A stretch of 64,000 nucleotides of DNA from Amyelois transitella (Eukaryota > Arthropoda > Insecta > Lepidoptera > Pyralidae), in NCBI RefSeq assembly GCF_032362555.1, contig NC_083525.1:357501-421500 (forward strand), given 5' to 3'. This document shows positions 21,983 through 33,225 of the stretch, in pieces. Each line of letters begins with the position of its first letter. Positions within the stretch are counted from its first letter, which is position 1. The notes beneath the pieces are model-generated. The model worked only from the letters and a program-made list of their open reading frames with translations, searched no databases and was not told the origin of the DNA. The position numbers and the translations under genes were made by a program.

Positions 21983-22147
21983 AATCCCGCGAGAACTTTG
22001 GGATAAAAATATGCCTATATGTTATTCTGGGTCTTCAGCTAACTACATACCAAATTTCATCGTAATCGGTTCAGTAGTTTTTGCGTGAAAGAGTAACAAA
22101 CATTCATACTGACATATAAACTTTCGCATTTATAATATTAATAGGAT
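21983..22147 (-). mobile_element. HEL-2 Helitron-like element, lacks CTAG end
   Basis: Reverse copy containing cgcgagaactttgggataaa.., tcggttcagtagtttttgcgtgaaagag and ..aaactttcgca; same family as 33983, 35431 and 59850. Confidence 0.6.
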
Positions 22148-22326
22148 AAAGTGTTTACAAACAAACAAACAATACGATAACTCTTTATTGCTCTACAATA
22201 TATTACAAAACATGGGATTACATTAATTAAATTAATCAAGTACTCCTGACCTAACCTTATACCAAGTTAGTCTTCCTCAAAATTTCCATTTTTACTCGCC
22301 TTATATATTTTACAGACTAACACAAG

Positions 22327-22366
22327 TGCCGTGTGGTTCCCGGCACCAATAGAAAAAAAAAATACA
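22327..22366 (+). mobile_element. S1 SINE 5' head only
   Basis: gtgccgtgtggttcccggcac followed by caatagaaaaa, then unrelated sequence. Most truncations in this window remove the 5' end; this copy has lost its 3' end. Confidence 0.7.
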
Positions 22367-22574
22367 TGGATTTAAAAACATTGCATCAAAAGGCGGCCTT
22401 TTCACTAAAAGCGATTTTTGAAAGTTAAATTTTGAATTGTAAATAAAACTTCACCCAGAGAAAAGATATGATGGCGCTAAGTTGACCAAAAGTCGTCCGT
22501 GAGAATTTAGCGCGACCTACATAAGAATCATAAAGTTTTGTCATTTTGTTTTATTACAACAATAATAATTATAT

Positions 22575-22848
22575 TCTATACTTAATATTATAAAGCTGAA
22601 GAGTTTGTTTGTTTGTTTGAACGAGTTAATCTCAGGATCTACTGGTTCGAATTGAAAAGTTCTTTTGGTGTTGCATAGACCATTTATCAAGGAAGGCTTT
22701 AGGCTATATAACATCACGCTGCAGTTTTTAGGAGCGAAGAAATAATGGAAAATGTGAAAAAAAAAACGGGGAAATATATTTATCCTTGAGGGTTTCAATG
22801 ATGCCCAAAATAACTATACCACGCGGACGAAGTCGCGGGCACAGCTAG
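22575..22848 (+). mobile_element. HEL-1 Helitron, full length
   Basis: 5' TCTATACTTAATATTATAAAG and 3' cgcgggcacagCTAG|T; includes ctcaggatctactggttcg and tataacatcacgctgca. Confidence 0.75.
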
Positions 22849-23022
22849 TTGCAAATAAAGGTTTATCACTTCTAGATCATTATAAATCTGCGTTGGATCG
22901 TGGTCGCCTCTAATCAATAGATTTACTCCTTGATTACGGCCACGAGGTGGAAATATGCCCTTAATCTGTTCTATGACACATTTGGCGCAGTGGTTGAGTA
23001 TTATAACGCAAGATCCCGGGTT

Positions 23023-23531
23023 CGTCGTGTTGGTCCCGACATTAATGTATGGGAGTGAAAGTTGGGTATGGCAAAAGAAGCATGAAAGCAGAATAAATGC
23101 AGTGGAAATGAGAGCGTTAAGGAGTATGTTGGGTGTGAAATTGAGTGACCGGATAAGGAACAGCGTGATAAGGGAATGTTGTGATGTGAAAGAAGATGTA
23201 GTTACAGGAATAGAAAAGGGTATGTTGAGATGGTTCGGTCATGTGGAGAGGATGAATGAAAACAGGTTGACTAAGCATATATACAAGGAGAGTGTGGAGG
23301 GAAAGGTCGGAGTGGGAAGACCTAGACGAACGTATCTTGATCAAATTAAGGACGTCCTGGTAAAGGGTCAGGTCAAAAGCACCCGAAACCGCCGAGCTTG
23401 CATGAAGAGAGTTATGAATGTGGATGAAGCGAAGGAAGTATGCAGAGATCGTAGCAAGTGGAAAGAGGTAGTCTCTGCCTACCCCTCCGGGAAAGAGGCG
23501 TGATTGTATGTATGTATGTATATGTATGTAT
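23023..23531 (+). mobile_element. RTE-A LINE 3' fragment with open C-terminal frame
   Basis: About 155 codons identical or nearly so to the end of the 11618 copy (VLVPTLMYGSES to PSGKEA, stop at 23501), then (ATGT)n. The junction at 23022 joins tRNA-like sequence to the LINE, so the N-terminal part of the continuous frame from 22955 is not LINE protein. Confidence 0.85.
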
Positions 23532-23746
23532 GCAATAAAGAGGTAACAAACAAACAAACAAAGGCACTTGTATTATGTGTAATTTTTCAGTAATAGTTCA
23601 TCTAATGGCTTTTGTCTACTCTGGATCTCAAATGTAAGTTTAGGGCCCCTACCTGCACCTGAAGGCATTATTTGTGTTGGTTTGTTTACCTTATCCCTGA
23701 AACTTGAACAAAATTTGTCTCAAGTCGTTTACAAATATTTATGAAC

Positions 23747-23998
23747 ACATACATATGATCGCGTCTATATCCCTTGTGGGGTAGACAAAGACAACAGTCT
23801 TGAAAAAACTGAATGGCCACGTTCAGCTATTTAGCTTAATGATAGAATGAGCTTCAAAAAGTGACAGGTTGCTTACCCATCGCCTAAAAAGAATCCCAAG
23901 GTTGTAAGCCTATCCCTTAGTCGCCTTTTACGACATCCATGGGAAGAGATGGAGTGGTCCTATTATTTTTTGTATTAGTGCCGGGAACCACACGGCAC
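23747..23998 (-). mobile_element. S1 SINE, full length
   Basis: Reverse copy with intact head. Confidence 0.85.
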
Positions 23999-24045
23999 GT
24001 GTAGTAGTTATGAACATACATATATAATTCATTTACCCACACGTA

Positions 24046-24192
24046 ACGTTGAGTTAGTATCTCTGATTGGTCTGGGTCTAAGATGTGTCCTGGGTCTTTA
24101 TTATAAAAAAATGGTATCATTTAGTAAGTATCTCGTAACACAAGTCGTCAACTTACTTCGATGCTAACTCAATCTGCATATTTTGTCTTGTA
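24046..24192 (+). mobile_element. S2 SINE, 5'-truncated
   Basis: Lacks the tRNA-like head; retains ctgattggtctgggtct and cgatgctaactcaatc. Confidence 0.6.
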
Positions 24193-24207
24193 TATACTTG
24201 TTTATAT

Positions 24208-24412
24208 ATGTCGTAAAAGGCGACTAAGGGATAGGCTTACAAACTTGGGATTCTTTTTTAGGTGATGGGCTAGCAACCTGCCACTATTTGAATCTCAATT
24301 CTATCATTAAGCCTAATAGCCGAACGTGGCCATTCAGTCTTTTCAAGACTGTTGGCTCTGTCTACCCCGCAAGGGATATAGACGTGACCATTATGTATGT
24401 ATGTATGTATAT
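24208..24412 (+). mobile_element. S1 SINE, 5'-truncated
   Basis: From atgtcgtaaaaggcgac to a long (ATGT)n tail; sits in the S2 3' end. Confidence 0.8.
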
Positions 24413-24820
24413 ATTTGTTTATTTATCTCGAAAAGACTAAATAACCACGTTCAGCTGTATAGTATAGCTTTATTTACAATCTTTGCTCTAAATAAATATT
24501 AAAAGACGGATGCAACGCACGTGCTAACATTATTCATGTAGCGGCAATTTACATAGATTTCTCACAACTTAACTGAAAATCTATAATATGCACGCCGTGA
24601 TTAAGTTTTGAATAAAAAATAGGTCATGACAGCAGCCTCCGTTAGACGGCGCGACAGATTGGCGCCAATATTGCTAGGGAGGGCATAGAGCAATAATGTT
24701 ATAGAATGGACATGTAGGTAAAATAGTTTCATTTGTATAAAAAAAATGAATTAAGGTACATTTCGCCCGCAACAAATCTGATCTGCTAGCAAAATGTCAA
24801 ATTTTCATCAATCATAAGAC

Positions 24821-24992
24821 CAAATTTCGAATGTCTTGAAAAAGGGAGATGTTAGGAGTACCCGTAGTCGTCGACATGCATGGAAAGAGTAATGAGTGTA
24901 GAGGAAGCGGGAGAGGTCTGTGAGGATCGTAGCAAGTGGAAATCCATAGTCTCTGCCCACCCCAATGGGAAACAGGCGTGATGGTATGTAAG
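24821..24992 (+). mobile_element. RTE-B LINE 3' fragment
   Basis: aagaccaaatttcgaatgtcttgaaa.. to ..gggaaacaggcgtgatggtatg. Confidence 0.75.
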
Positions 24993-25644
24993 TTCAAAAT
25001 GTGTATGGGTATATTCGCCTGATCTAATTGTATGAGGAAGCCAAATGTCCATTGAAAACTGAAAAGACATTTAGATAAAATCGGACATTATTATTTCAGT
25101 CATTAAGTTTAGGATGTAAGTTAATTAACTCTTATTATTTACAATTAACCAAATAAATACAGAAACAAAAAGAAATGCATTTACAAGTAGTTAAACATAA
25201 ATCTTTGTTACGAGTATAATCATTTATTTGTTTATTCACAAGTCTTAGTATATTACTCGACTTTAAAATGAGTAATTCAAATTCAAAAAGAGACCTAGTG
25301 TGTATGATATAACGTCTTTATAATTTATTTTTTGTTACCATGTCATCTAAAAAATATTAGGCACTGAAGCTGTCGAAATTCCCATATAATCTATGCACTA
25401 TCTTCTGCAGACGTCTCATCCCTAACAAAACTCGAATCCCATTGGTATTTACCCAAATCCATCGACGATATCGACCAATGATAATGCATTACATAAAATT
25501 TCCACCAATGACGAACCAGATTTTTCTTTGAACATCCAATCAAAATGTATTCCTTTGAAACAACAAACTTTCAGAATCACAACACAGTTTCGAGTATTTG
25601 TCTAGGTTTCAGCTTCAAAAATGAGCTGATTGTTGAATTTAATA

Positions 25645-28600
25645 ATGATTGGTGTTGAAATGATAATTTATATTGATTATCTACTACTAGGAATCCTGGT
25701 AAGTCAAGTATATTTTTATCTTAAGTTTTATCAGTGAATGCTTGCGTTATTTTCATATTTACGTTATACTTTTGACTGAATTAGATTGTGGACAATGTGC
25801 ATTCGTCCACGATTTAGATTTAAGACATCTATATTTGTAAATTGACGTCCGGTGAGAATGCTGCAGTGTAGTTTGTTACGCCGCTTCTACTACACATGCG
25901 CTATGGAAGCGGTGGTAGATATAATTAGATTTAAGTGATGTGACGTCAATAAGTGATACCTTGTATCCAAGTATAAATCTATTCTATTCTAGATTCGCAA
26001 TTCGCATTATGTCAAAACTCGCGACTGAGTTGCAACAGTATAATCTACTTTGACACCTTGATATTTGTCTGTTTGCTATTTTCTAAGGGTTGACTGGTAG
26101 AGAATGCTATTAGCATTAAGTCCACCTATTGTACCTTTGAGGTTCAATGAAGTTATAAATAAATTAATAATTTTTTAAATAATGAAAATGCGTTTTTATT
26201 TGCAATATTAGCTTAGGATATTTTGTAAGTAGATATGTTATTATGCATTGTCCAATTATCATTGCTTACTTAATGCAAGTATTTTTCCTGATTCTTCTTC
26301 TTTATTAAAATTCAAAATTAAAACATTTAATTCATTTTTATGGTATACTTCGTATCACTTAATAACTGTCATATCTTTTGGTTTCACAACATTAGTGGAA
26401 GTCAAATAAATTAAATTTTATTTGAGACTTGTATAATGTAGACATATGTACATATAATCACGTATATATCCCTTGTGGGGTAGACAGAGCCAACAGTCTT
26501 GAAAATACTGATAGGCCACGTTCAGCTGTTTGGCTTACTGATATGAGATTCAAATAGTGACAGGTTGCTAGCCCATCGCCTAAAAAAAGAATCGCAAGTT
26601 TGTAAGCCTATCCCTTAGTCGCCTTTTACGACATCCATGTGGAAAAAGATCCATCTCACTTGTATTATGTAGTCATTTTAATAGATAAACATGGAACAAC
26701 ATGACAAGATTGTTTCCTAAAAGAGCTTTCAACTATCCGAGCTTTTAGTCGTGTAGACACGGGCTTTCGCACTGGAAGCTTAATGTCGTTGCAAGCTTTC
26801 ACGAGGGAAGTAAATAGCTGTTAAATTAATTAGCACACAATGTGTTGTCACGATTTGTAAGTGAAAGGTTCAAGAAATAGGGGAAGACCGAAAAAGAGAT
26901 GGATGGACGGCGTAAAGGATAGTATGAGGAGAATGGGAGTGACCAGTGAGATGGCAATTGACAGAAGTAATTGGAAAAAACTAACATACTGTGCCGACCC
27001 CGCGTAGAAAGTGGGAAAAGGTAACGACGAAGAACAAGAAGTAGTGTTGTCACGATTTCAAATTTCCAAATTTCGAATGTCTTGAAAAAGGGAGATGTTA
27101 GGAGTACCCGTATTTGTCAAATATGCATGAAAAGAGTAATGAGTGTGGAGGAAGCGGGTGAGGTCTGTGAGGATCGTAGCAATTGGAAATACATAGTCTC
27201 TGCCTACCCCAATGGGAAACAGGCGTGATGGTATGTCTATATATGTATGTATTTGTTATCACGATTTTTCTTAATAAATTAATACTTTCGACAGTTTCAT
27301 ACATACCTACATACATAGATATTGTCACGTCTTTATTCCTTACGGGGTAGACAGAGCCAACAGCCTTAAGACTTAAAGCCCATGTTCGGCTGTATGGGTT
27401 AAAGATGGAATTGAGATTTAAGTAGTGGCAAGTTGCAAGTCCATACCCTAAAAGACGAATCCCAAGTTTATCAGCTTATCCCTTAGCCGCCTTTACAAAG
27501 TATAAAGCATAGTCGCTTCTACCCCGCAAGGGATATGGACGTGTTTATATGTATGTATGCTATTTTAATAGTTAATGTGATTCAAGATAATGGTTTAAAT
27601 GTATAAATGTTACCAGTGCGAAGACGGGGCGGGTCGCTAGTAAATAAACAATATAAAACAATAATTATTTATAATTGGTTCTACATGAATTCATGTTTTT
27701 TAATGTAGACAATGTGCATTCGTCCACGATTTAGATTTAAGAGATCTATATTTGTATATTGACGTCCGATGAAAATGCTGCAGCGTAGTTTGTTCCGCCG
27801 CTTCTTCTACACATGCGCTTCGGAAGCGGTAGTAGTTATAATTAGATTTAAGTGATGTGACGTCAATAAGTGATACCTTGTGTCCAATTTTGAAAATAAA
27901 TCTATTCTATTCTAATTTGTAACAATAGTCTCTGCCTACCCCTCCGGGAAAGAGGCGTGATTTTATGTATGTATGTATTCTAATTTGTTGCAGGTATTTC
28001 TGTCAGTGTTCGTCTGCTCTTACTGCATCATCAGGGTATATAGGCTTAGAAGGAATGGACAATTGTATTCAACTAATGTAAGTTATACTGTTAACTTTTG
28101 TGCCGTGTGGTTCCAGGCACTAATAAAAAAAAGAATAGTACCACTTTTTTCCGTGGCCGTCGTAAAAGGCGACTAAGGGATATGCTTATAAAATTGGGAT
28201 TCTTCTTATAAGCGATGGGCTGGCAACCTGTCACTGTTTGAATGTTAATTCTATCATCAAGCCAAAAAGCTGAGCGTGGCCAATCAGTCTTTTTGAGACA
28301 ATTGGCACTGTCTAACCCGTGAGGTATATAGACGTAACTATATGTATGTATGTTACCTTCTAGTGCCCTAGTAGTAGGCCTTCTAGTATAGCCCTAAAAT
28401 AAAGTGGTTTTCTTTTCTAAAATGCCTAGAACCACACGGCTAGTCCTATAAAATAAATAAATATATTATACGGGACAAATTACACTGATTGAGTTAGCTT
28501 CGAAGTAAGTTCGAAACTTGTGTGACGAGATACTAACTCAACGATACTATATTTTATAATAAATACTTATATAGATAAACATCCAAGACATAGGCCAATC

Positions 28601-31600
28601 AGAAAAAGTTATTTTCTCATCATGCCCTGACCGGGATTCGAACCCGGGACCTCCGGTGTCACAGACAAGCGTACTACCGCTGCGCCACAGAGGCGTCTAA
28701 AATAAAATAATTGAGTTATTCCCAGGTGCCGTGTGGTTCCCGGCACCAATACAAAAAAGAATAGAACCACTCCATTTCTTTCCCATGGATGTCGTAAAAG
28801 GCGACTAAGATAAAGGCTCACAAACTTGGGATTCTTTTTAGGCGATAGGCTGGCAACCTGTCACTAATCGAATCCAAATTCTACCATTTAGCCAAATAGC
28901 TGAACGTGGCCTATCAGTTTTTACAAGACTGTTGTCTCTATCTAGCCCGCAAGGGATATAGACGTGACCATATATATTTATGTATGTACAGTGTACCTAC
29001 TTTTTTATATGGACAGCGAAATTTATTACTCTTCTCCCCAGGGACGGCCGGGATCAGTCCCGGAGGTTTTGCGCTGGGTATTATGTTATTAATTAGAGAC
29101 TCCTGCACAGATTTGAATAATAACTAAGCAATTTTTTCATATAAGCGATATAAATGAGCAATATTTGTCGGGTGGTTACCGGCCTTATTAGAAAAGAAAG
29201 AATAGGACCACTCCATCTCTTTCCCATGGATGTAGTAAAAGGCGAATAAGGGATAGGCTTTTAATCTTGAGATTCTTCTTTTAGGCGACAGACTACTCGT
29301 AGCAACCTGTCACTATTTGAATCTCAATTCTATCATTAAGCCAAACAGCTAAACGTGGCTTATTAGTATTTTCAGCTCTGTCTACCCCGCAAGGGATAAA
29401 GACGTGATTATATGTATTTGTCGAGGGAGTTTGTATTGTCAGTGAAGTATAAGTCACACGGAATTCGTATCATGGCAAACAATGTCACGCACAACAGCTA
29501 GTCGCTTCTAATTAACCAGAGAGTAGGTCAAATGAACAAAGCCCTCAGCTAAATTAATCTTAAAAATAAAAATAGCTTTGGTTTTGATCAACATTCTTAA
29601 GCAAATAATTAATTAAAAACCGAATTTTACCTCAAAACGCGAACACACATCAAAAGACTTTGTTAATGGCCTGTTTGTGTGTAAAAGAAATTAACAATTT
29701 AATGGTAATTTATGAAATATCTTCAAGAGGAAATTTAATAAATAATATTTTTCTTAAATCGGAAATTACAATAGGTACAAGTATTTGACCGTAATAAAGT
29801 GAATTAATTAAGGACGTCCTGGCAAAGGGTCAGGTCAAGAGTACTCGAAACCGCCGAGCTTGCATGAAGTGACTTATGAATGTGGATGAAGCGAAAGAAG
29901 TATGCAGAGATCGCATCAAATAGGAAGATGTAGTCTCTACTTACCCCTACGGGAAAAATTGAATCCAAAAAAGTAACTTAACATACATACATAAAATCAC
30001 GCCTTTTTCCCGCAGGGGTAGGCAGAGACTACATCTTTCCATTTGACACGATCTCTGCATACTTCCTTCGCTTCATCCACATTCATAACTCTCTTCATGC
30101 GAGCTAATAATAAGTAAAGTCATTGTTTGTTTTTCGAGGCTAGCAACCTGACACTATTTGGATCACAATTCCATCATTAAGCCTAACAGCTGAACATGGC
30201 CTGTCAGTCTTTCAAGACTCCTAACTCTGTCTACTTCGCAAGGGATACAAACGTGATAAAATGAATGAATGAATAAATGAAACAAGACCTGACATAATCA
30301 AAGGTAACCGGGTTTCAGATCGGCGCGCTACTGCGGCCGACCAAAGTGTTGTTCACCCACAAACGAGAGGGGGAGAGCACTGAGGAGTTGCGGTGAGTAC
30401 CATTATAAAGCTGTGTTCACACTGACAGATGGCTATATTTTATTTACATACATACATATTATCACGTCTATATCCCTTGCGGGGTAGACAGAGCCTTGAA
30501 AATACCTAAAGGCCACGTTCAGCTATTTGACTGAATGATAGAATTAATATTCAAATAGTGTCAGGTTACTAGCTCAGCGCCTATAAGAAGAACCCCAAGT
30601 TGATAAGCCTATCCCTTAGTCACCTTTTACGACATCCACGGGAAAGAGATGGGGTGGTCCGATTACAACCACTAACGCCGCCGGTTTAACTTATGTATAA
30701 CCGGCTTTATAACCGAAAAGCCTTCGGCCTCGTGTCTGGAAGACTTCAAACAAAATGGATACCTTTGATGAACAAAACAAACGCTTACAAATTATTTCCA
30801 AAATGTATCTGGGGCTGTAGGCTACCCGCAAAACAAATTGGTTAAGAAAATGAAGTCTCTTTTCAGTGTTATCTGGGGGCACGGCAGTGTCCCCGCCAAG
30901 TCAAGCAAAAAAAAAAGCGGCACGGCCGTGCCATCCATTTCTCGAAGCAATTCAGGCTATTTTCGACCCCCCTATGATTTTGTTGTGGATAAAACAAGAA
31001 GCCTGAATACAATACTAATCAGGCATTAAATAAACACGGTATATTTAAAATTTCAGTCAATTTGAACCAGTAGTTTAAGAATGACAACTTGTTAAAGTTT
31101 CTAAATTTTGTCACTCAATGACTCACCCATCATGAAAAGTCTAAGGCACTTCTAGCAGACATAGAAGTGTTACGAACTCCTTTGTAAAGGACAAACATTT
31201 TGTAATTTAAAATAAGAAAAATAAATGACAGTCTGTTTTGAGCGTGCATCATCTTTTCTATACCAGCGCCTGTACGAATACAAATGTATGTGTATTTTAT
31301 TCTTTCTGAAAAGAACTCTCTCTTCCTCAACAGGACTGTAGTGGCCTACCGCAACCCCTTCACTGGTGACTACTGCGTGCACAAAAGCAGAGTGGAGCCC
31401 AAGGGGTACGTGAACTCAGCGCAGATCCCAGACTCTCCCGACAGCGGGGTGTCGGACGCCTATGAGCCTTTACAGCTGGAGCCGAGGGCAAAGGTCAACG
31501 TTCCCGATGGCAGTATTATGGAGAAGATCGCTCATGTCAGTTGAATAAATACAAATTTAATTAATTTCTACAAAGAGTTATGAATGTGGATGAAGCGATG

Positions 31601-32160
31601 GAAATATGCAGATATCGTGGCAAGTGGAAAGAGGTAGTCTCTGCCTACCCCTCCGGGAAAGAGGCGTGATTTTATGTATGTATGTATGTTAATTCTTATT
31701 CTACCTCTACGTCGATGCCTTGTGAGCTTAAACTTCTTCTCACGAATTTCCCGGCAATTCAGAATTGAACCACTCCCTATCTTTCCAATGGATGTCGTAA
31801 AAGGCGACTAAGGGAAAGGCAACAAATGTGGGATTCTTCTTTTTGGGGATCATTAATTTTGAATCTCAATTCCATCGTTAAGCCACACAGCTGAACGCGG
31901 CACGCGGCGCGCGCGGCGCGGCACGTCAATTGATAAATATACATAGATCTCTTAAACATGAATGAATGTAAAACTAATGATTTCAATACGAATATTTCGT
32001 CAAATACGACTTGTACGAGTATATTAAGTTTTTCACTCATTGTGACATTACCTTGTGTTTTTTTTTTCAGAGAGAGAGAGAAAAAGTAACGGAAGACCCT
32101 ATATACGACAACAGTGTCAACAAAACATGGAATTGGAACTACAAAGAGTATCAAATATAA
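25645..32160 (+). CDS. Gene A: predicted single-pass membrane protein, six exons
   Basis: Not recognised. Exons joined by eye: 25645-25698, 27994-28077, 29042-29077, 30319-30392, 31334-31535, 32071-32160 (TAA). All have AG acceptors and GT donors and phases agree (0,0,0,2,0). The product is about 179 residues. Residues 7-33 form one hydrophobic segment (YLLLGILVFLSVFVCSY), followed by basic RVYRLRR, so the ~140-residue C-terminal tail should be cytosolic. The tail has DAYEPL (a YxxL-type sorting motif), Ser/Pro-rich PDSPDSG and ends KEYQI. An in-frame TGA lies 18 bases before the start; a second ATG lies five codons on. Exon 3 (36 nt) is least certain. Exons 2, 4 and 5 are clearest. Introns are filled with S1, S2 and LINE copies. 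Confidence 0.6.
25780..25995 (+). repeat. R5 interspersed repeat
   Basis: gacaatgtgcattcgtccacg..gacgtccggtgagaatgctgcag..tgatgtgacgtcaataagtg..tctattctattcta; lies in intron 1 of gene A. Confidence 0.65.
26085..26170 (+). repeat. R6 LINE 3' fragment
   Basis: gggttgactggtagagaatgc..attaagtccacctattgtacc..aataaat. Confidence 0.55.
26448..26653 (-). mobile_element. S1 SINE lacking its head
   Basis: Reverse copy in intron 1 of gene A; head-proximal sequence ends at catccatgtgg. Confidence 0.75.
26857..27043 (+). mobile_element. RTE-C LINE 3' fragment with 15-bp target duplication
   Basis: Encodes RGRPKKRWMDGV..NWKKLTYCADPA then a stop, the usual C-terminus of another RTE-type LINE. gtgttgtcacgattt flanks it at 26842-26856 and 27044-27058. 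Confidence 0.8.
27059..27252 (+). mobile_element. RTE-B LINE 3' fragment
   Basis: Inserted exactly at the right-hand target duplication of the RTE-C fragment. A third, slightly altered copy of the target (ttatcacgattt) follows it. Confidence 0.75.
27303..27500 (-). mobile_element. S1 SINE, diverged
   Basis: Reverse copy without head, followed by a + 3' end of another S1 at 27513-27560. Confidence 0.7.
27577..27643 (+). mobile_element. HEL-3 3' end
   Basis: gtgattcaagataatgg..gtgcgaagacggggcgggtcgCTAG|T. Confidence 0.6.
27707..27910 (+). repeat. R5 interspersed repeat
   Basis: Nearly identical to the 25780 copy; ends tctattctattcta, directly upstream of gene A exon 2. Confidence 0.65.
27921..27975 (+). 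mobile_element. RTE-A minimal 55-bp 3' fragment with 13-bp target duplication
   Basis: tattctaatttgt at 27908-27920 and 27976-27988. The insert is only aacaatagtctctgcc..gcgtgattttatgtatgta. Its right duplication ends 5 bp before gene A exon 2. Confidence 0.85.
28100..28353 (+). mobile_element. S1 SINE, full length
   Basis: Begins 22 bp after the exon 2 donor of gene A; head reads tgccgtgtggttccaggcac. Confidence 0.85.
28471..28697 (-). mobile_element. S2 tRNA-derived SINE
   Basis: Reverse copy, tacgggacaaattacac to ctgcgccacagaggc; B box gggattcgaacccggg intact. Confidence 0.85.
28726..28988 (+). mobile_element. S1 SINE, full length
   Basis: Intact head; the tail ends about 53 bp before gene A exon 3. 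Confidence 0.85.
29168..29418 (+). mobile_element. S1 SINE, diverged
   Basis: Head reads gtcgggtggttaccgg; the stem-loop near the 3' end is lost. Confidence 0.75.
29419..29806. other. Gene A intron, no recognised element
   Basis: A/T-rich sequence without a frame, RNA gene or repeat that I recognise. Confidence 0.5.
29807..29958 (+). mobile_element. RTE-A LINE 3' fragment, tail lost
   Basis: attaaggacgtcctggcaaa.. to ctacgggaaaaattg. It has decayed and no (ATGT)n remains. Confidence 0.75.
29984..30112 (-). mobile_element. RTE-A LINE 3' fragment
   Basis: Reverse copy starting acatacatacataaaatcacgcc; converges with the preceding + fragment. Confidence 0.8.
30138..30275 (+). mobile_element. 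S1 SINE, 5'-truncated
   Basis: gaggctagcaacctg.. to a tail converted to (GAAT)n; ends about 43 bp before gene A exon 4. Confidence 0.75.
30447..30664 (-). mobile_element. S1 SINE lacking its head
   Basis: Reverse copy in gene A intron 4, ending gagatggggtggtcc. Confidence 0.75.
31565..31692 (+). mobile_element. RTE-A LINE 3' fragment
   Basis: aagagttatgaatgtgg..gcgtgattttatgtatgtatgtatg in the last intron of gene A. ttaatt(t)ct on both sides is a probable target duplication. Confidence 0.8.
31748..31900 (+). mobile_element. S1 SINE, partial
   Basis: Lacks the 5' end and the 3' tail; ends cagctgaacgcgg and runs into a short CpG-rich stretch (cacgcggcgcgcgcggcgcggc). Confidence 0.7.
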
Positions 32161-32324
32161 ATCGTAACACTTTATTCATAAGAACTATATTTACATGAAC
32201 AAATAATGTCCAGCTTGTGCTCAAAAGACTTGACAAAGCGTACTTACGTCTAAATTATTCACTTTTAAAGTATTATAGTAATTATAATTTTACATTTAAA
32301 TTAATATGTAACAATGATGTGCCA

Positions 32325-32330
32325 AATAAA
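32325..32330 (+). promoter_or_regulatory. Candidate polyadenylation signal for gene A
   Basis: AATAAA 165 bp after the stop codon of gene A, followed by A-rich sequence. Confidence 0.4.
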
Positions 32331-32394
32331 AACAAAACTTTGGAAAAATCGTGATTCGATACAGGTTAAATAATATATAAACATATAAAATACC

Positions 32395-32650
32395 GTGCCG
32401 TGTGGTTCCCGGCACATATAGAAGAAAGAATTGGACTACTCTATCTCGTTCCCATCCCATGTCGTAAAAGGCGACTAAGGGATAGGCTTATAAACTTGGG
32501 ATTCTACTTTATGGCGACGGGTTAGCGACCTGTTCCTATTAGGATTAGGATGTAAACTCTATAATTAAACAGCTGAACGTGGCCTATCAGTCTTTTCAAG
32601 ACTGTTGGCCCTGACTACCCCACAAGGGATATAGACGTGATTGTGTGTAT
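32395..32650 (+). mobile_element. S1 SINE, near full length
   Basis: Intact head gtgccgtgtggttcccggcac; tail reduced to gtgtgtatg. Confidence 0.8.
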
Positions 32651-32659
32651 GAGCTTATA

Positions 32660-33000
32660 ATTTGGAACTCGTATTATTATTTATTTTTAAACATAAGAAT
32701 TCATGTTGAATGATTTATAATAAGGATATAAAAATATTTACCCTGAACGCTTAATTACAAGTATATATCTATGTTGTTTGTGATATAATATTATTAAGTA
32801 CTTATTATTAAGGATTTCAGATGTTATGACAAAAAACTACTTAAAAGAGTTGTTGTAACTAGATTAAAAGTTTATAATTGTTCTATTAAATGAAATAACA
32901 GTATTTAAAACATTGTTTTTTAATTGATATTCTTATAATAAAAAAACAAATATAATAAAAATTATTTAGAAAAATGATTATATATCGTTATAATTTATAT
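32660..33000. other. A/T-rich intergenic, no recognised element
   Basis: Between genes A and B; no frame or repeat recognised. Confidence 0.5.
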
Positions 33001-33219
33001 TGCCGTGTGGTTCCCGGCACCAATACAAAAAAGAATAGAACTACTCCATCTCTTTTCCATAGATGTCGTAAAAGCTGACTAAGGGGTAGGCTTATAAACT
33101 TGGGATTCTTCTTTTAGGCGATGGGCTAGCAACCTGCCACTATTTGAATCTCAATCCTATCTTAAAGCCAAACAGCTGAACGTGGCCTACCAGTCTTTAC
33201 AAGACTGTAGCCTCTGTCT
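33001..33219 (+). mobile_element. S1 SINE, 3' end lost
   Basis: Intact head; broken after ctctgtctaacc and joined tail-to-tail to the next copy. Confidence 0.8.
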
Positions 33220-33225
33220 AACCAG

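Noticed and set aside
22955-23503. 182-codon frame as one gene
   Set aside because: Only the part after 23022 is LINE protein; the N-terminal part is read-through of unrelated tRNA-like sequence.
25420-25545. Open stretch after cttctgcag as an upstream exon
   Set aside because: No donor at its end and a gene A start codon with an upstream stop exists downstream; it may be leader sequence at most.
30838-31029. 63-codon frame as an exon of gene A
   Set aside because: No fitting splice borders or phase, and the gene A exons on either side join without it.
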